A DNA stretch of 60,000 nucleotides, taken from assembly GCF_023822005.2 (NCBI RefSeq), contig NZ_CP098806.1, forward strand, positions 4,707,501-4,767,500, read 5' to 3'. Each line of letters starts with the position of its first letter. Position 1 is the stretch's first letter. Below the pieces are notes generated by a model. The model did not search any database. It was not told the origin of the DNA and saw only the letters and a program-made list of their open reading frames with translations. The translations under genes were made by a program, and so were the position numbers. The stretch comes from Dyadobacter fanqingshengii. GTDB lineage: Bacteria > Bacteroidota > Bacteroidia > Cytophagales > Spirosomataceae. Below are positions 17,302 to 25,177 of the stretch, piece after piece.

Positions 17302-18297
17302 TCAGTCTTCTATCAATTTTTTAAAGCTGCGCAAAGCCTTTTTACTTTCCAACGATTCCCGTGCCGTTTCCACTGCGTCCAAAAGTGATAACGCCGGATT
17401 CGCACAATGCAATGCCAATGCAGCATTCGCCAGCACAGCCTCTTTTTGTGAGAATGTGGCTGTATCGTTCAATACATTCATGAAAATTTTGGCAGATTCT
17501 TCGACCGTTTCGCCTCCCGACAGGTCTTGCGCGCGCAAAGTTTGTAACCCTAAATGCGAGGGAGTCAGAACTTGCTCCGTTTGAGCGGTGATGATTTTAA
17601 AAGCACCTGTTAATGACACTTCGTCGTAGCCGTCTAATGCGTGAAGAACCAGAAATTGCTTGTCAGTCTGTTGGTAAAGATAAGCAAAAAGCCGTGCCAA
17701 TTCAAGACTGAAAACGCCTACAAGCTGTTTTTTGGGCGACACCGGATTCACTATCGGACCCAGCATATTGAAAAAAGTTTTCACACCCAGTTCCCGGCGG
17801 ATCGGCGCCACATTCTTCATCGAAGGATGGAAAAGCGGCGCATGCAGGAAACACACATTCGCTTCATTGATTTTGCGTTCGAGATAATCCTTCTCATTGG
17901 TAAATTTCGCGCCGAGAAATTCAAGAACTGTCGACGAGCCGCACATAGACGAAACGCCATGATTCCCGTGCTTGGCCACATGCTGCCCCGCGCCTGCAAC
18001 CACAAAACACGACAATGTTGAAATATTAAATGTGTCCTTTCCGTCGCCGCCCGTTCCGCAAACATCAATGGGATCATAAGCTGACAAATCGACGGCTAAA
18101 CACAGCTCTAACATTGCATCCCGAAAGCCTTCCAATTCTTCAACCGTTATGCTGCGCATGGCATAAATGGTTAAGAAAGAGGCGATTTCTGAATTGGAAT
18201 ATTTGCCCGTGCTAATGCCGATCAGGACGTCTTTGGCTAATTCTTTACTTAAAACTTTATATTCAAAAAGATGGCTAAGAATCTGTTTCATGTTCAT
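17302..18297 (-). CDS. trpD: Anthranilate phosphoribosyltransferase
   Basis: Transfers phosphoribosyl from PRPP to anthranilate. The 331-residue protein has the PRPP motif GTGGDGKDTFN at 81-91 and KHGNHGVSSMCGS, both diagnostic for TrpD. Either Met1 or Met3 could be the start, since two ATGs lie 6 nt apart. It is 6 nt upstream of trpC and 44 nt downstream of trpG. Confidence 0.97.
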   Translation of the reverse strand: MNMKQILSHLFEYKVLSKELAKDVLIGISTGKYSNSEIASFLTIYAMRSITVEELEGFRDAMLELCLAVDLSAYDPIDVCGTGGDGKDTFNISTLSCFVVAGAGQHVAKHGNHGVSSMCGSSTVLEFLGAKFTNEKDYLERKINEANVCFLHAPLFHPSMKNVAPIRRELGVKTFFNMLGPIVNPVSPKKQLVGVFSLELARLFAYLYQQTDKQFLVLHALDGYDEVSLTGAFKIITAQTEQVLTPSHLGLQTLRAQDLSGGETVEESAKIFMNVLNDTATFSQKEAVLANAALALHCANPALSLLDAVETARESLESKKALRSFKKLIED

Positions 18298-18341
18298 GCT
18301 AAGCGTACCGAAAAGTTTTTACTATTGAGGAGGAAGTAATC

Positions 18342-18908
18342 TTAAATTGCCAACCAGTTTTCCAACATTTCTTTCCCATGCTCGGTTAGCACAGATTCCG
18401 GGTGAAATTGAAGGCCTTTTACATCATATTTTTTGTGAGAAAGCCCCATAACCCGGCCTTTTTCGTCCAATGCTGTAATAGTCAGATCTTCTGTAAATGT
18501 TTCAGGGATAACAGTCCAGGAATGATAGCGTCCAACTTTAATTTCAGTCGGTAACCCTTTGAAAATGCGCTCCGACTGATCTGTAACAATCGCTGTATCG
18601 CTGATGCCATGCAACACATCCGTCATGTTTTCGAGCGTTGCGCCATAAACCTCACCGATGCCCTGATGTCCCAGACAAATGCCTAAAATGCTCTTGCTAG
18701 GGCCATATTCGCGGATCAGTTCGTGCATAATGCCTGCTTCCGACGGAATGCCGGGGCCAGGAGAAAGGAGGATTTTATCATATTTGCCCACCTCTTCCAG
18801 CGCAATTTTATCATTGCGGACAATGTCCACCTGATCATTCAGCTCGCGGAGAATGTAGACGAGGTTATAAGTGAAAGAATCGTAATTATCGAGCACTAAG
18901 ATTTTCAT
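18342..18908 (-). CDS. trpG: Anthranilate synthase glutaminase subunit
   Basis: Class I glutamine amidotransferase supplying ammonia to TrpE. The 188-residue protein has the catalytic triad Cys78 (GICLGHQ), His169 and Glu171 (HPESVLTEHG) and the PGPG loop. It lies directly after trpE with a 30-nt gap. In some bacteria the same subunit also serves PabB; no pab gene is visible here. Confidence 0.96.
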   Translation of the reverse strand: MKILVLDNYDSFTYNLVYILRELNDQVDIVRNDKIALEEVGKYDKILLSPGPGIPSEAGIMHELIREYGPSKSILGICLGHQGIGEVYGATLENMTDVLHGISDTAIVTDQSERIFKGLPTEIKVGRYHSWTVIPETFTEDLTITALDEKGRVMGLSHKKYDVKGLQFHPESVLTEHGKEMLENWLAI

Positions 18909-18938
18909 TATTTCCAGTTTTTGAGGATTGTCCTAATG

Positions 18939-20354
18939 TTAAATTTCTTCTGCAAAGTCGATCGCCTTTCGTAAAGCGGCCAGCTTGCTGTTAATTTCCT
19001 GCAATTCACTTTCCACATTGGACTTGGCCACAACGCCCATTCCGGCCCTGAAAAACAAAGTGTTATTCTTGCTCAGGAATGTTCTGATGGCAATCGCGTG
19101 GTTGAAATCACCATTGAAATCCATGAAACCAATCGCGCCGCCATAAATGCTGCGGTTGCTCGTTTCCATCTGGTCAATGAGCTTCATCGCATTGTGTTTG
19201 GGCGCGCCTGACAGCGTTCCCGCCGGGAATGTGTCCGCTACCAATTGCAATGGATTCACGCCTTCGTTCATTTTCCCAACGACTTTGGAAACCAAGTGGA
19301 TTACGTGCGAATAATATTGGACTTCCTTATAATTCGTCACTTTCACTGCGTCACAACTTCTGCTCAAATCGTTTCTTGCCAAATCAACAAGCATTACGTG
19401 TTCCGCAGTTTCCTTTGGATCATTTAACAATGCCTGCGCCGCCTCTGCATCCGCCTGATCGTCGCCCGTTCTGCGAAATGTGCCTGCTATGGGGTGAATT
19501 TCAGCTTGTCCGTTTTTGATAAAGATTTGTTTCTCAGGCGAAGACCCAAAGATCTTATAACTGCCGTAATCAAAATAGAATAAATACGGCGAAGGATTAA
19601 TGGAGCGCAAAGCGCGATAAACATTGAATTCATCACCCTGGAAATTGCGGCTAAACCGGCGTGAAGGAACGATCTGAAACACATCACCGCGGAGGCAATG
19701 GTCAATGCCTTTCTGAATCACCGCCCGCATTTCATCATCCGTCACATTGGACGTTTCATCAGAAGCGATTTGGAAATCATATTTTGGAAAATTGCGGTTT
19801 TTGATCAAAATTTCAATCTGCTCAATGCCACTCTCCTGCTCTGAATCTCCATATTGATGCTCAAAAATATAGAGTTCATTTTTGAAGTGATTAATAGCGA
19901 TCACATAGCGGTAAACCTGATAGAAAATCTGGTCAATATCCGTTTCCGGGCTTGCAGGCTGAATGGTAATGTCTTCAAAATAACTGACCGCATCATAAGT
20001 CATGTGACCAAAAAGTCCATTGGAAATGAAAGGAAAACTGCTCTTTTCCGATTTGAAACTTTGTGCAAAAGCATACAATGTCTGCACCGCGTCTTTCGGC
20101 TTTTCCAGGGTCAAATTAACCTGCTGTCCATCCGGAAATTGCTGCGTAACCACATTCTGGTTCAGTTTAAAAAAAGCAACGGGATCGCAGCAGATGTAGG
20201 TGAATGAGTTTTCATTGCCGTGATAATCAGAGCTTTCCAGCAGGATAGTGTTGACGAAACGGTCTCTTAATTTTAAATAAATAGAAACCGGCGTCAATGT
20301 GTCTGCCAATAGTTTCTTGTGGCGGGTTGATATCTGAAAGGTAGGATTTGACAT
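18939..20354 (-). CDS. trpE: Anthranilate synthase component I
   Basis: Converts chorismate to anthranilate, the first committed step. The 471-residue protein has the N-terminal LLESS motif at 38-42 that forms the tryptophan feedback site in known TrpE proteins, and the C-terminal chorismate-binding signatures HPIAGTFRRTGDD, LSGAPKHNAMKLI and GGAIGFMDFNG. It is the first structural gene of the operon, 33 nt after the leader terminator. Feedback inhibition is inferred from the motif; transcriptional control by the upstream attenuator is supported by sequence. Confidence 0.97.
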   Translation of the reverse strand: MSNPTFQISTRHKKLLADTLTPVSIYLKLRDRFVNTILLESSDYHGNENSFTYICCDPVAFFKLNQNVVTQQFPDGQQVNLTLEKPKDAVQTLYAFAQSFKSEKSSFPFISNGLFGHMTYDAVSYFEDITIQPASPETDIDQIFYQVYRYVIAINHFKNELYIFEHQYGDSEQESGIEQIEILIKNRNFPKYDFQIASDETSNVTDDEMRAVIQKGIDHCLRGDVFQIVPSRRFSRNFQGDEFNVYRALRSINPSPYLFYFDYGSYKIFGSSPEKQIFIKNGQAEIHPIAGTFRRTGDDQADAEAAQALLNDPKETAEHVMLVDLARNDLSRSCDAVKVTNYKEVQYYSHVIHLVSKVVGKMNEGVNPLQLVADTFPAGTLSGAPKHNAMKLIDQMETSNRSIYGGAIGFMDFNGDFNHAIAIRTFLSKNNTLFFRAGMGVVAKSNVESELQEINSKLAALRKAIDFAEEI

Positions 20355-20376
20355 TTTTATAATCTTAAAATTTTAT

Positions 20377-20390
20377 AATTATGGCACAAA
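20377..20390 (-). repeat. 14-mer shared with the promoter region at 22094
   Basis: On the minus strand this reads TTTGTGCCATAATT, identical to 22094-22107 on the plus strand. Here it immediately follows the attenuator stem and lies 23 nt upstream of the trpE ATG; at the other locus it lies about 26 nt upstream of the barrel-protein ATG. It may be a shared 5'-UTR element or chance. Confidence 0.5.
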
Positions 20391-20424
20391 AAAACGGCTC
20401 GCTGTCAGATGAACAGCGAGCCGT
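20388..20424 (-). terminator. trp attenuator terminator
   Basis: Perfect 12-bp stem ACGGCTCGCTGT / ACAGCGAGCCGT (20424-20413 and 20405-20394 on the minus strand), 7-nt loop, then seven T residues (complement of 20394-20388). It lies between the leader peptide and trpE. Its 5' arm and loop (20420-20407) can instead pair with 20473-20463, inside the leader coding region, forming an antiterminator. Confidence 0.9.
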
Positions 20425-20483
20425 ATGTAAAGTATATTTTGATTATACCAAAGCAATGACTACTCGTCCATCTTGTTAAGACG
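20407..20483 (-). promoter_or_regulatory. trp attenuator: alternative RNA structures
   Basis: Three competing helices can be drawn on the minus-strand RNA. Hairpin 1:2: CGUCUU (20483-20478), loop AAC, AAGAUG (20474-20469), 6 bp including one G-U. Antiterminator 2:3: AGAUGGACGAG (20473-20463) with CUCGCUGUUCAUCU (20420-20407), 7-8 bp plus a 3-4 bp segment separated by a 3-nt bulge. Terminator 3:4: 20424-20394. A ribosome stalled on the Trp codons at 20498-20490 would cover strand 1 and free strand 2 to pair with strand 3. A ribosome reaching the stop at 20462-20460 would cover strand 2 and let the terminator form. This is the classical tryptophan attenuation logic. Confidence 0.8.
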
Positions 20484-20519
20484 TGCACGCCACCACCAAA
20501 TAGTATTCAAAGTTTTCAT
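20460..20519 (-). CDS. trpL: trp operon leader peptide
   Basis: A 19-codon reading frame, MKTLNTIWWWRARLNKMDE, with three consecutive Trp codons (residues 8-10, DNA 20498-20490). It is followed by overlapping RNA hairpins and a perfect terminator before trpE. Three adjacent Trp codons in a 19-residue peptide directly upstream of trpE are very unlikely by chance. As usual in this phylum there is no clear Shine-Dalgarno sequence. By analogy, its translation rate senses charged tRNA-Trp; the peptide itself probably has no function. Confidence 0.9.
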   Translation of the reverse strand: MKTLNTIWWWRARLNKMDE

Positions 20520-20557
20520 ATCTCGATTTAATAAATGTCTTGCGACATTGTCGGTGA

Positions 20558-20565
20558 CAAATATA
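20558..20565 (-). promoter_or_regulatory. Candidate -7 promoter element of the trp operon
   Basis: On the minus strand the octamer is TATATTTG, a full match to the Bacteroidota -7 consensus TAnnTTTG, 38 nt upstream of the leader-peptide ATG. No TTG-type -33 element is seen at the expected spacing, so it is a partial match. A small hairpin, AATGTC-TTGC-GACATT (20534-20549), lies at the expected 5' end of the transcript. Confidence 0.45.
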
Positions 20566-20623
20566 GAATAAAATAAATATGATTTAATTTATTTGAAAAA
20601 AATTATTGCAATGTGCCAGCAAG

Positions 20624-21157
20624 TTACTTCTCCCTGATCCGCTTCACAATCCTGACCGCCGTCATCATCAGCACAGCGAAAATAACGAGTCCCAATACAC
20701 CCCAGAGCCAATCTACGGTGTTTTTTAAAACAACCAGAAAAACGATGGAGAAAAGAAAGATCGTTGCTATTTCGTTAAATAGCCGCAATTGAAAAGACGA
20801 AAACCGGAATATTCCGCGACGCAGTTCCAGAAGAATTTTACGCGTAAAAGAATGGTAAGCCAAAAGCCCGACTACAAAAAGCAGCTTCAAACGCATCCAA
20901 TCCTGATCGAGCCAGGCGGGTGTGATATATAGCATAATAGACCCAAAAATGATGGTAAGCCAGCAAGCCGGTGTCATAATAGCATTCCAGAGCAGTTTTT
21001 CCATTTTTGTAAACTGTGCAAAAAGGATCTGTCGCTCAGCTTCGGTTTTGTCCCGAGCCTCCGTATGATATACAAACAGCCTCGGCATGTAAAATAGCCC
21101 GGCAAACCAGCTGACCACAAAGATGATATGCAGTGCCTTGAAATGAAGATAGGTCAT
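20624..21157 (-). CDS. hemJ: HemJ-type protoporphyrinogen IX oxidase
   Basis: Membrane enzyme oxidising protoporphyrinogen IX to protoporphyrin IX in heme synthesis. The 177-residue protein has four or five transmembrane helices; the first contains the signature HIIFVVSWFAGLFYMPRLFVYH, with conserved His10, and the conserved Lys of this family is at about 91 (LKLLF). The length is slightly longer than most HemJ proteins because of the C-terminal helix (VLGLVIFAVLMMTAVRIVKRI). It is monocistronic, divergent from msrA and upstream of the trp promoter. Confidence 0.9.
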   Translation of the reverse strand: MTYLHFKALHIIFVVSWFAGLFYMPRLFVYHTEARDKTEAERQILFAQFTKMEKLLWNAIMTPACWLTIIFGSIMLYITPAWLDQDWMRLKLLFVVGLLAYHSFTRKILLELRRGIFRFSSFQLRLFNEIATIFLFSIVFLVVLKNTVDWLWGVLGLVIFAVLMMTAVRIVKRIREK

Positions 21158-21303
21158 GATTGCGTTGTAGTCACGGGATATCAGGGTTCAAACGAATGCG
21201 ATCTTTTTCATTTCAAATTTCGTAAATAATGTGCGAATCCGCCGGATAAACTTTCTTGGAATGCGATTCGTTAACCAAGTAGCAATAACACGATTCAATA
21301 AAG

Positions 21304-21990
21304 ATGAAAACCACCATCCCTATTTTCACGTTCCTATTCCTGTGTTGCATGGTTGTGATATCATGCGCGCAATCGGACAAAAAACAAAAAAAGCAAATGA
21401 GTAATGAAACGTCTTCGGCAACATTGGACGAAAATAATGTTGATATGGCGAATACAGAAATCGCCACATTTGGGACCGGATGTTTTTGGTGTACCGAAGC
21501 CGTTTTGGAGTCTCTGGACGGCGTTAAAAAGGTCGTTTCAGGTTATGCCGGCGGTAGTGTGGCTAACCCAAGTTATAAGGAGGTTTGCACAGGAAATACA
21601 GGCCATGCGGAATGTGTAGAGGTTGTTTACGATCCCAAAGTGATTTCCTATGCAGCGCTTTTGGAGGCATTTTTCCGCAGCCATGACCCTACATCGCTTA
21701 ATAAACAAGGAAATGACGTTGGCACGCAGTATCGCTCGGTGATTTTTTATCATAATGAAGAGCAGCATAAACTGGCTGAACAGGCGAAGGCTGAACTGGA
21801 CAAATCGGGCGCCTATGCGAAGCCGATCGTAACCGAAATTACCAAGGCGCCGAAATTCTATGTGGCTGAGGATTACCACCAAAATTACTTTGCCAACAAC
21901 CCGGATCAAGGTTACTGTGCATTCGTCATTGCGCCGAAACTTGACAAGTTCAAGAAGGTTTTTAAAGAAAAATTGAGAAAAAATATCTGA
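21304..21990 (+). CDS. msrA: Peptide-methionine (S)-S-oxide reductase, lipoprotein form
   Basis: Reduces methionine-S-sulfoxide in oxidised proteins. The catalytic motif GCFWC is at residues 59-63, followed by GYAGG and the His-containing GHAECVEV; a second Cys in QGYCAFVI can serve as the resolving residue. Unlike cytoplasmic MsrA, it begins with a lipoprotein signal ending VVISC (Cys21) and a 30-residue Ser/Lys/Asn-rich linker, so it should be membrane-anchored and act in the periplasm on envelope proteins. It is monocistronic. Confidence 0.95.
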   Translation: MKTTIPIFTFLFLCCMVVISCAQSDKKQKKQMSNETSSATLDENNVDMANTEIATFGTGCFWCTEAVLESLDGVKKVVSGYAGGSVANPSYKEVCTGNTGHAECVEVVYDPKVISYAALLEAFFRSHDPTSLNKQGNDVGTQYRSVIFYHNEEQHKLAEQAKAELDKSGAYAKPIVTEITKAPKFYVAEDYHQNYFANNPDQGYCAFVIAPKLDKFKKVFKEKLRKNI

Positions 21991-21996
21991 TAAGAG

Positions 21997-22014
21997 GAGG
22001 TTAATCCTAACCTC
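21997..22014 (+). terminator. Weak terminator-like hairpin after msrA
   Basis: GAGGTTA (21997-22003), loop ATCC, TAACCTC (22008-22014) form a 7-bp hairpin 7 nt after the msrA stop. The following bases are TACACCTTTTG, a poor T-run, so termination may be partial. Confidence 0.45.
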
Positions 22015-22055
22015 TACACCTTTTGTTTACGGGCACCACCCGAATAATAACTACA

Positions 22056-22103
22056 ATGGCACAAGTTTTGAAGCATTAAAATAAAGGCTTTAATTTGTGC
22101 CAT
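22056..22103. promoter_or_regulatory. Inverted repeat flanking the barrel-protein promoter
   Basis: ATGGCACAA (22056-22064) and TTGTGCCAT (22095-22103) are perfect 9-bp inverted repeats. The first half-site abuts the -33 element and the second overlaps the end of the -7 element, so a protein bound to both would bracket the promoter (39-bp centre spacing). This is an operator candidate; no regulator is known to me for it. Confidence 0.5.
22067..22097 (+). promoter_or_regulatory. Bacteroidota-type promoter for the barrel-protein gene
   Basis: TTTG (22067-22070) and TTAATTTG (22090-22097) are 19 nt apart, matching the -33 TTTG / -7 TAnnTTTG promoter of this phylum with one mismatch. Transcription would start near 22103, giving a leader of about 30 nt before ATG 22134. 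Confidence 0.6.
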
Positions 22104-22133
22104 AATTTTTACACAAAAAACTAATCTATTACG

Positions 22134-22664
22134 ATGAAAAAGATTCTATTTTCGTTTTTCGTTGCCGCTATTTTAGGCGTTACATCAGAGAAGGCTTTCG
22201 CCCAATTTGAAAAAGGCGATAAGTTATTAAATGCTGGGATTAACCTTGGCGGAACATATGGCGGCGGCGGAGTTGGCCTCGGAGCTTCTTTCGAAAGTGG
22301 TGTTCACGACTTCATCAGCGTTGGTGCTCAGGCTGACTTCATTACGTGGAATTATGGTACTTTCGGATACAAGTGGAGATATAATTTCTTCACAGTGGCG
22401 GCGAGAGGTTCTTACCACTTCGGAAAGCACTTTTTAACAATGGATAACCTTGATTTGTATGCTGGGCCTGCATTGGGATATCGTATCTCATCTTACAGCA
22501 CACCTGATGGTTATGGTGGTGTTTATAATGATGGCTACGGAAGCGGTGTTTTCTTCGGAGCATTTGCAGGAGCACGTTACTATTTCAAACCAACAATGGG
22601 TGTTTTTGCAGAAGTTGGTTACAATGCATCTCCATTGAAAGCAGGGATTACTTTCAAATTCTGA
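22134..22664 (+). CDS. Small outer-membrane beta-barrel protein
   Basis: A 176-residue protein with signal peptide MKKILFSFFVAAILGVTSEKAFA and a Gly- and aromatic-rich mature part showing about eight amphipathic strands, ending in a terminal Phe (GITFKF), as expected for Bam-inserted barrels. It resembles the generic outer-membrane barrel proteins common in Cytophagia. It has its own promoter with a flanking inverted repeat and ends in a strong terminator, so it is a stand-alone, possibly regulated unit. Exact function unknown. Confidence 0.82.
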   Translation: MKKILFSFFVAAILGVTSEKAFAQFEKGDKLLNAGINLGGTYGGGGVGLGASFESGVHDFISVGAQADFITWNYGTFGYKWRYNFFTVAARGSYHFGKHFLTMDNLDLYAGPALGYRISSYSTPDGYGGVYNDGYGSGVFFGAFAGARYYFKPTMGVFAEVGYNASPLKAGITFKF

Positions 22665-22681
22665 TTGGAACAAAATATCAT

Positions 22682-22718
22682 AAAAAAGGGCTTTGGATTA
22701 TTCCAAAGCCCTTTTTTT
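22682..22718. terminator. Bidirectional terminator
   Basis: AAAAAAGGGCTTTGGA (22682-22697), loop TTAT, and TCCAAAGCCCTTTTTT (22702-22717): a perfect 16-bp stem with A-run and T-run on the two sides. It separates the convergent ends of the barrel-protein gene (plus) and the frameshifted gene (minus), and can serve both. Confidence 0.9.
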
Positions 22719-22734
22719 GTTCATTAGATAATCA

Positions 22735-23510
22735 CTAAAACTGCACGCTCAATGCTAGGCGGGCATATCTGTTAACAGGATTATATGCAGGGCTGATCCG
22801 GAACGTAATCGGCTCATTCCTTCTGATCAACTCTCGTCTCACCCTGGTAGCCTTGGAGCCATTCTTACCCGCTTTTACAAAGCCAACTGTCCCAAAGGTT
22901 ACAGCACCGGCAAACCCACCGATCATCATCCAGGCGCCTCTGATCGCCCTTTTTTCATCCTGATAACTCTTGAAATTGCCATTGGCATCTGTTGCGCTTA
23001 CAACGATTCCAGTTCCGATTGCAGCCATGAGAATGCCCGCAGATGTCCCTGCAATGCCCATACCATGCCGCCTTTCGACTTTCCTTTGTAATATTTGTAA
23101 ACAGCGCGGAGCCTGTCCGGTGTGGCAGTTTGCAGTTCTTCCTGAAAACGGGCCTTAGGAGTAACAGCAGTCGACGGCGATTTAGCAATAGGCGCCTTCG
23201 GAGTGTTAGGAGCATAATATCCAGGCACTTCCAGCACTGCCTCAAATGTTTCAACATCCCCGTTTCCGTATTTGATGGAAACAATTTCCGTCTTTCTAAC
23301 TGAGAAAAGCGGTCCTTCGGGGTCGGTCAGTTTTTTGTATTTAACAAAATTATCATCTACTTCCTGGATCACCACTTCGAGCTTTGTTGCATCCCGGAGC
23401 GTGATGACATCGGGTTTCCGTGGCGTTTGAGATTGAGTGAAATGAGCGGCTAATAGCAGTAACAGGAAGAAAACCGCGCGGGTTTTCTTCCAGGACATTG
23501 TGATTTTCAT
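22735..23510 (-). pseudogene. Secreted protein gene broken by a frameshift
   Basis: Two overlapping reading frames, 22998-23510 (N-terminal part with signal peptide, then KPDVITLRDATKLEVVIQEV) and 22735-23061 (C-terminal part from MGIAGTSAGILM), together match the full-length neighbour at 23569-24303 in layout: signal peptide, short beta-rich domain (D.I..RD...), a .LR..YKYY..KS.GG linker, a Gly-rich hydrophobic segment and a barrel-like C-terminal strand ending L.VQF / LRMSF. The frames meet at the minus-strand sequence ATGGTATGGGC (about 23066-23056). One extra G there (GGG instead of GG) would restore a single frame of about 258 codons. It is either a real inactivating deletion or a homopolymer sequencing error. 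Confidence 0.75.
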
Positions 23511-23568
23511 TCAGGAAGGATGTTATGATAAAACATTTAGTATCAATAATGTTACTAAATAAATGGTA

Positions 23569-24303
23569 TTAAAACGACATCCTCAATGTTAGTCGCCCTG
23601 ACTTATTAAACGGGTCCAGATTGGGGCTGATGGTTAATGTGCTCAGCGACTGATTCCTGCGAAGAAGCTCTGTCTTCACTTTTTCGGCTTTTTTACTGTG
23701 GAATTTGTAATTCCGGAAACCAATAAGTCCAAGCCCGACACCTACAACCGGACCGGCAATAGCCAGTGAATTCCCGATGGTTTTGTTATCAGGACTAGTC
23801 CCCGATCCGGCGATGATAATGCCTGAAACCAGCGTAGCGGCAGCAAACGAAGTGAAGACAATCGCTCCCGTTTTGCCGTCCAGCGACCTGTCGTGGTGAT
23901 AACGGTATTTATCTCTAAGCTGATCGGAGTTCGCCATTACGACGCTTTTTTCGAACTTATCCTTGGGCAAATTCGCCATATCAGCATATTGTCCAACGCT
24001 GTCCGGCGGCACATGGCCTACAAGAACAGAGTCTCTGACATTGATGATTTTACCGGTTTTAAGAATTACGCGTGCAACATTGTCCAGGTAAATGTAGCTT
24101 TTAGCACTGTCTGCCGTGCCCAGATCGCGGTAATTGATCTTTTCATAGCTCATTTGCGTGATCAGCGCCTGTATTCTGGAACTGTCGCGTTTGACGATCA
24201 CGTCGTTCTTGGCTGGGGTCTGCGCCAAGGATTGATTTGAAACGGCGAAAGCCAAGACCATGGCGACTAACAGTCCGGACTTGATAAATGTGTGTAATTG
24301 CAT
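23569..24303 (-). CDS. Secreted protein, paralogue of the neighbouring frameshifted gene
   Basis: A 244-residue protein with signal peptide MQLHTFIKSGLLVAMVLAFA. A short domain follows (NDVIVKRDSSRIQALITQM...), then a linker (LRDKYRYHHDRSLDGKTG), a Gly/Ala-rich hydrophobic segment (residues about 150-190) and a C-terminal stretch ending LTISPNLDPFNKSGRLTLRMSF. The start is placed at ATG 24303; the longer frame from 24327 would put eight polar residues before the signal peptide. The next gene downstream is its diverged, frameshifted copy, so this is a tandem duplication. No named family recognised. Confidence 0.72.
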   Translation of the reverse strand: MQLHTFIKSGLLVAMVLAFAVSNQSLAQTPAKNDVIVKRDSSRIQALITQMSYEKINYRDLGTADSAKSYIYLDNVARVILKTGKIINVRDSVLVGHVPPDSVGQYADMANLPKDKFEKSVVMANSDQLRDKYRYHHDRSLDGKTGAIVFTSFAAATLVSGIIIAGSGTSPDNKTIGNSLAIAGPVVGVGLGLIGFRNYKFHSKKAEKVKTELLRRNQSLSTLTISPNLDPFNKSGRLTLRMSF

Positions 24304-24376
24304 GTTTTTGAAGTTAGGTTGAAACAAAATGTAAACTACACAATCTTTCTACACAACTTGTAAAAAACCATGCTAA

Positions 24377-25099
24377 CTACACACCAAATTTATTAAGCTG
24401 TTTTACAAGTACCTCAAAGTCTTTGGGATACGGCGCTTCAACCCGGATTGGCTCTCCGTTCATCAGCGCGAATGACAATGCAAAAGCATGAAGCGCAACA
24501 CGTTGAATAAGAGGCTGTTCCTCAGTTTCTTTCTTTAAATTGAATTTTCGTTTTAAACTGGAAAGAAAAATCGGCTCGCCACCATATTGCGGATCGCACA
24601 CGATGGGCGCTTTCAGGCAGGAAAGGTGAATGCGGATCTGGTGCATACGCCCGGTAATGGGAATACATTCCACCAATGTGTATCCGCGGTAAACTTTAAG
24701 CGTGTTGAAGATGGTTTCCGCTGTCTTGCCCTCTGCCCGGTCAATCTTTACCACAGTGCCGTTTTTTAATGGCAAAATGGGCAAATAAACAGAAATGCTG
24801 TCCAAATTATGGATGCCGTTTGCTACGGCGTGGTAACGTTTTGTTACTTCGCGATGCTCAAATTGCATGGCCAAGTGCCTGTAAGCGGCCGGATTTTTTG
24901 CAAAGGCAAGAACGCCGGAAGTTTCCTTATCCAACCTGTGTGCTGCTTGCAGCTCTGGATTGTATTCTTTCGCCAACCTTAGCACACTTCCTCCCCTGTC
25001 TGCAGTCCGCTCATCCAATGTGGCCAAATGCGGTGGCTTATTAACGAGCAAAAAATCCTCGTCTTCAAATAATATCAGGTCCTTAAAATTGATCTTCAT
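24377..25099 (-). CDS. RluA-family pseudouridine synthase
   Basis: Converts uridine to pseudouridine in rRNA or tRNA. The 240-residue protein has the catalytic motif HRLDKETSG at 54-62 (Asp57 is the nucleophile) and the C-terminal ITGRMHQIRIHL. There is no N-terminal S4 domain, so it is a compact RluA/TruC-like form. The RNA target cannot be assigned from sequence. A second family member is encoded at 42379-43110. Confidence 0.94.
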   Translation of the reverse strand: MKINFKDLILFEDEDFLLVNKPPHLATLDERTADRGGSVLRLAKEYNPELQAAHRLDKETSGVLAFAKNPAAYRHLAMQFEHREVTKRYHAVANGIHNLDSISVYLPILPLKNGTVVKIDRAEGKTAETIFNTLKVYRGYTLVECIPITGRMHQIRIHLSCLKAPIVCDPQYGGEPIFLSSLKRKFNLKKETEEQPLIQRVALHAFALSFALMNGEPIRVEAPYPKDFEVLVKQLNKFGV

Positions 25100-25117
25100 G
25101 AATATTCAAATAAAAAT

Positions 25118-25157
25118 AATCCGGAAAAATGACCACGAACGGTAATTCTTCCGGATT
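25118..25157. repeat. 9-bp inverted repeat between pseudouridine synthase and toxin genes
   Basis: AATCCGGAA (25118-25126) and TTCCGGATT (25149-25157) are perfect inverted repeats with a 22-nt spacer, in the 78-bp gap. They could form a weak terminator for the toxin-antitoxin unit or an operator for the downstream gene. Confidence 0.4.
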
Positions 25158-25177
25158 GGATTATGCTACAAAGATAG

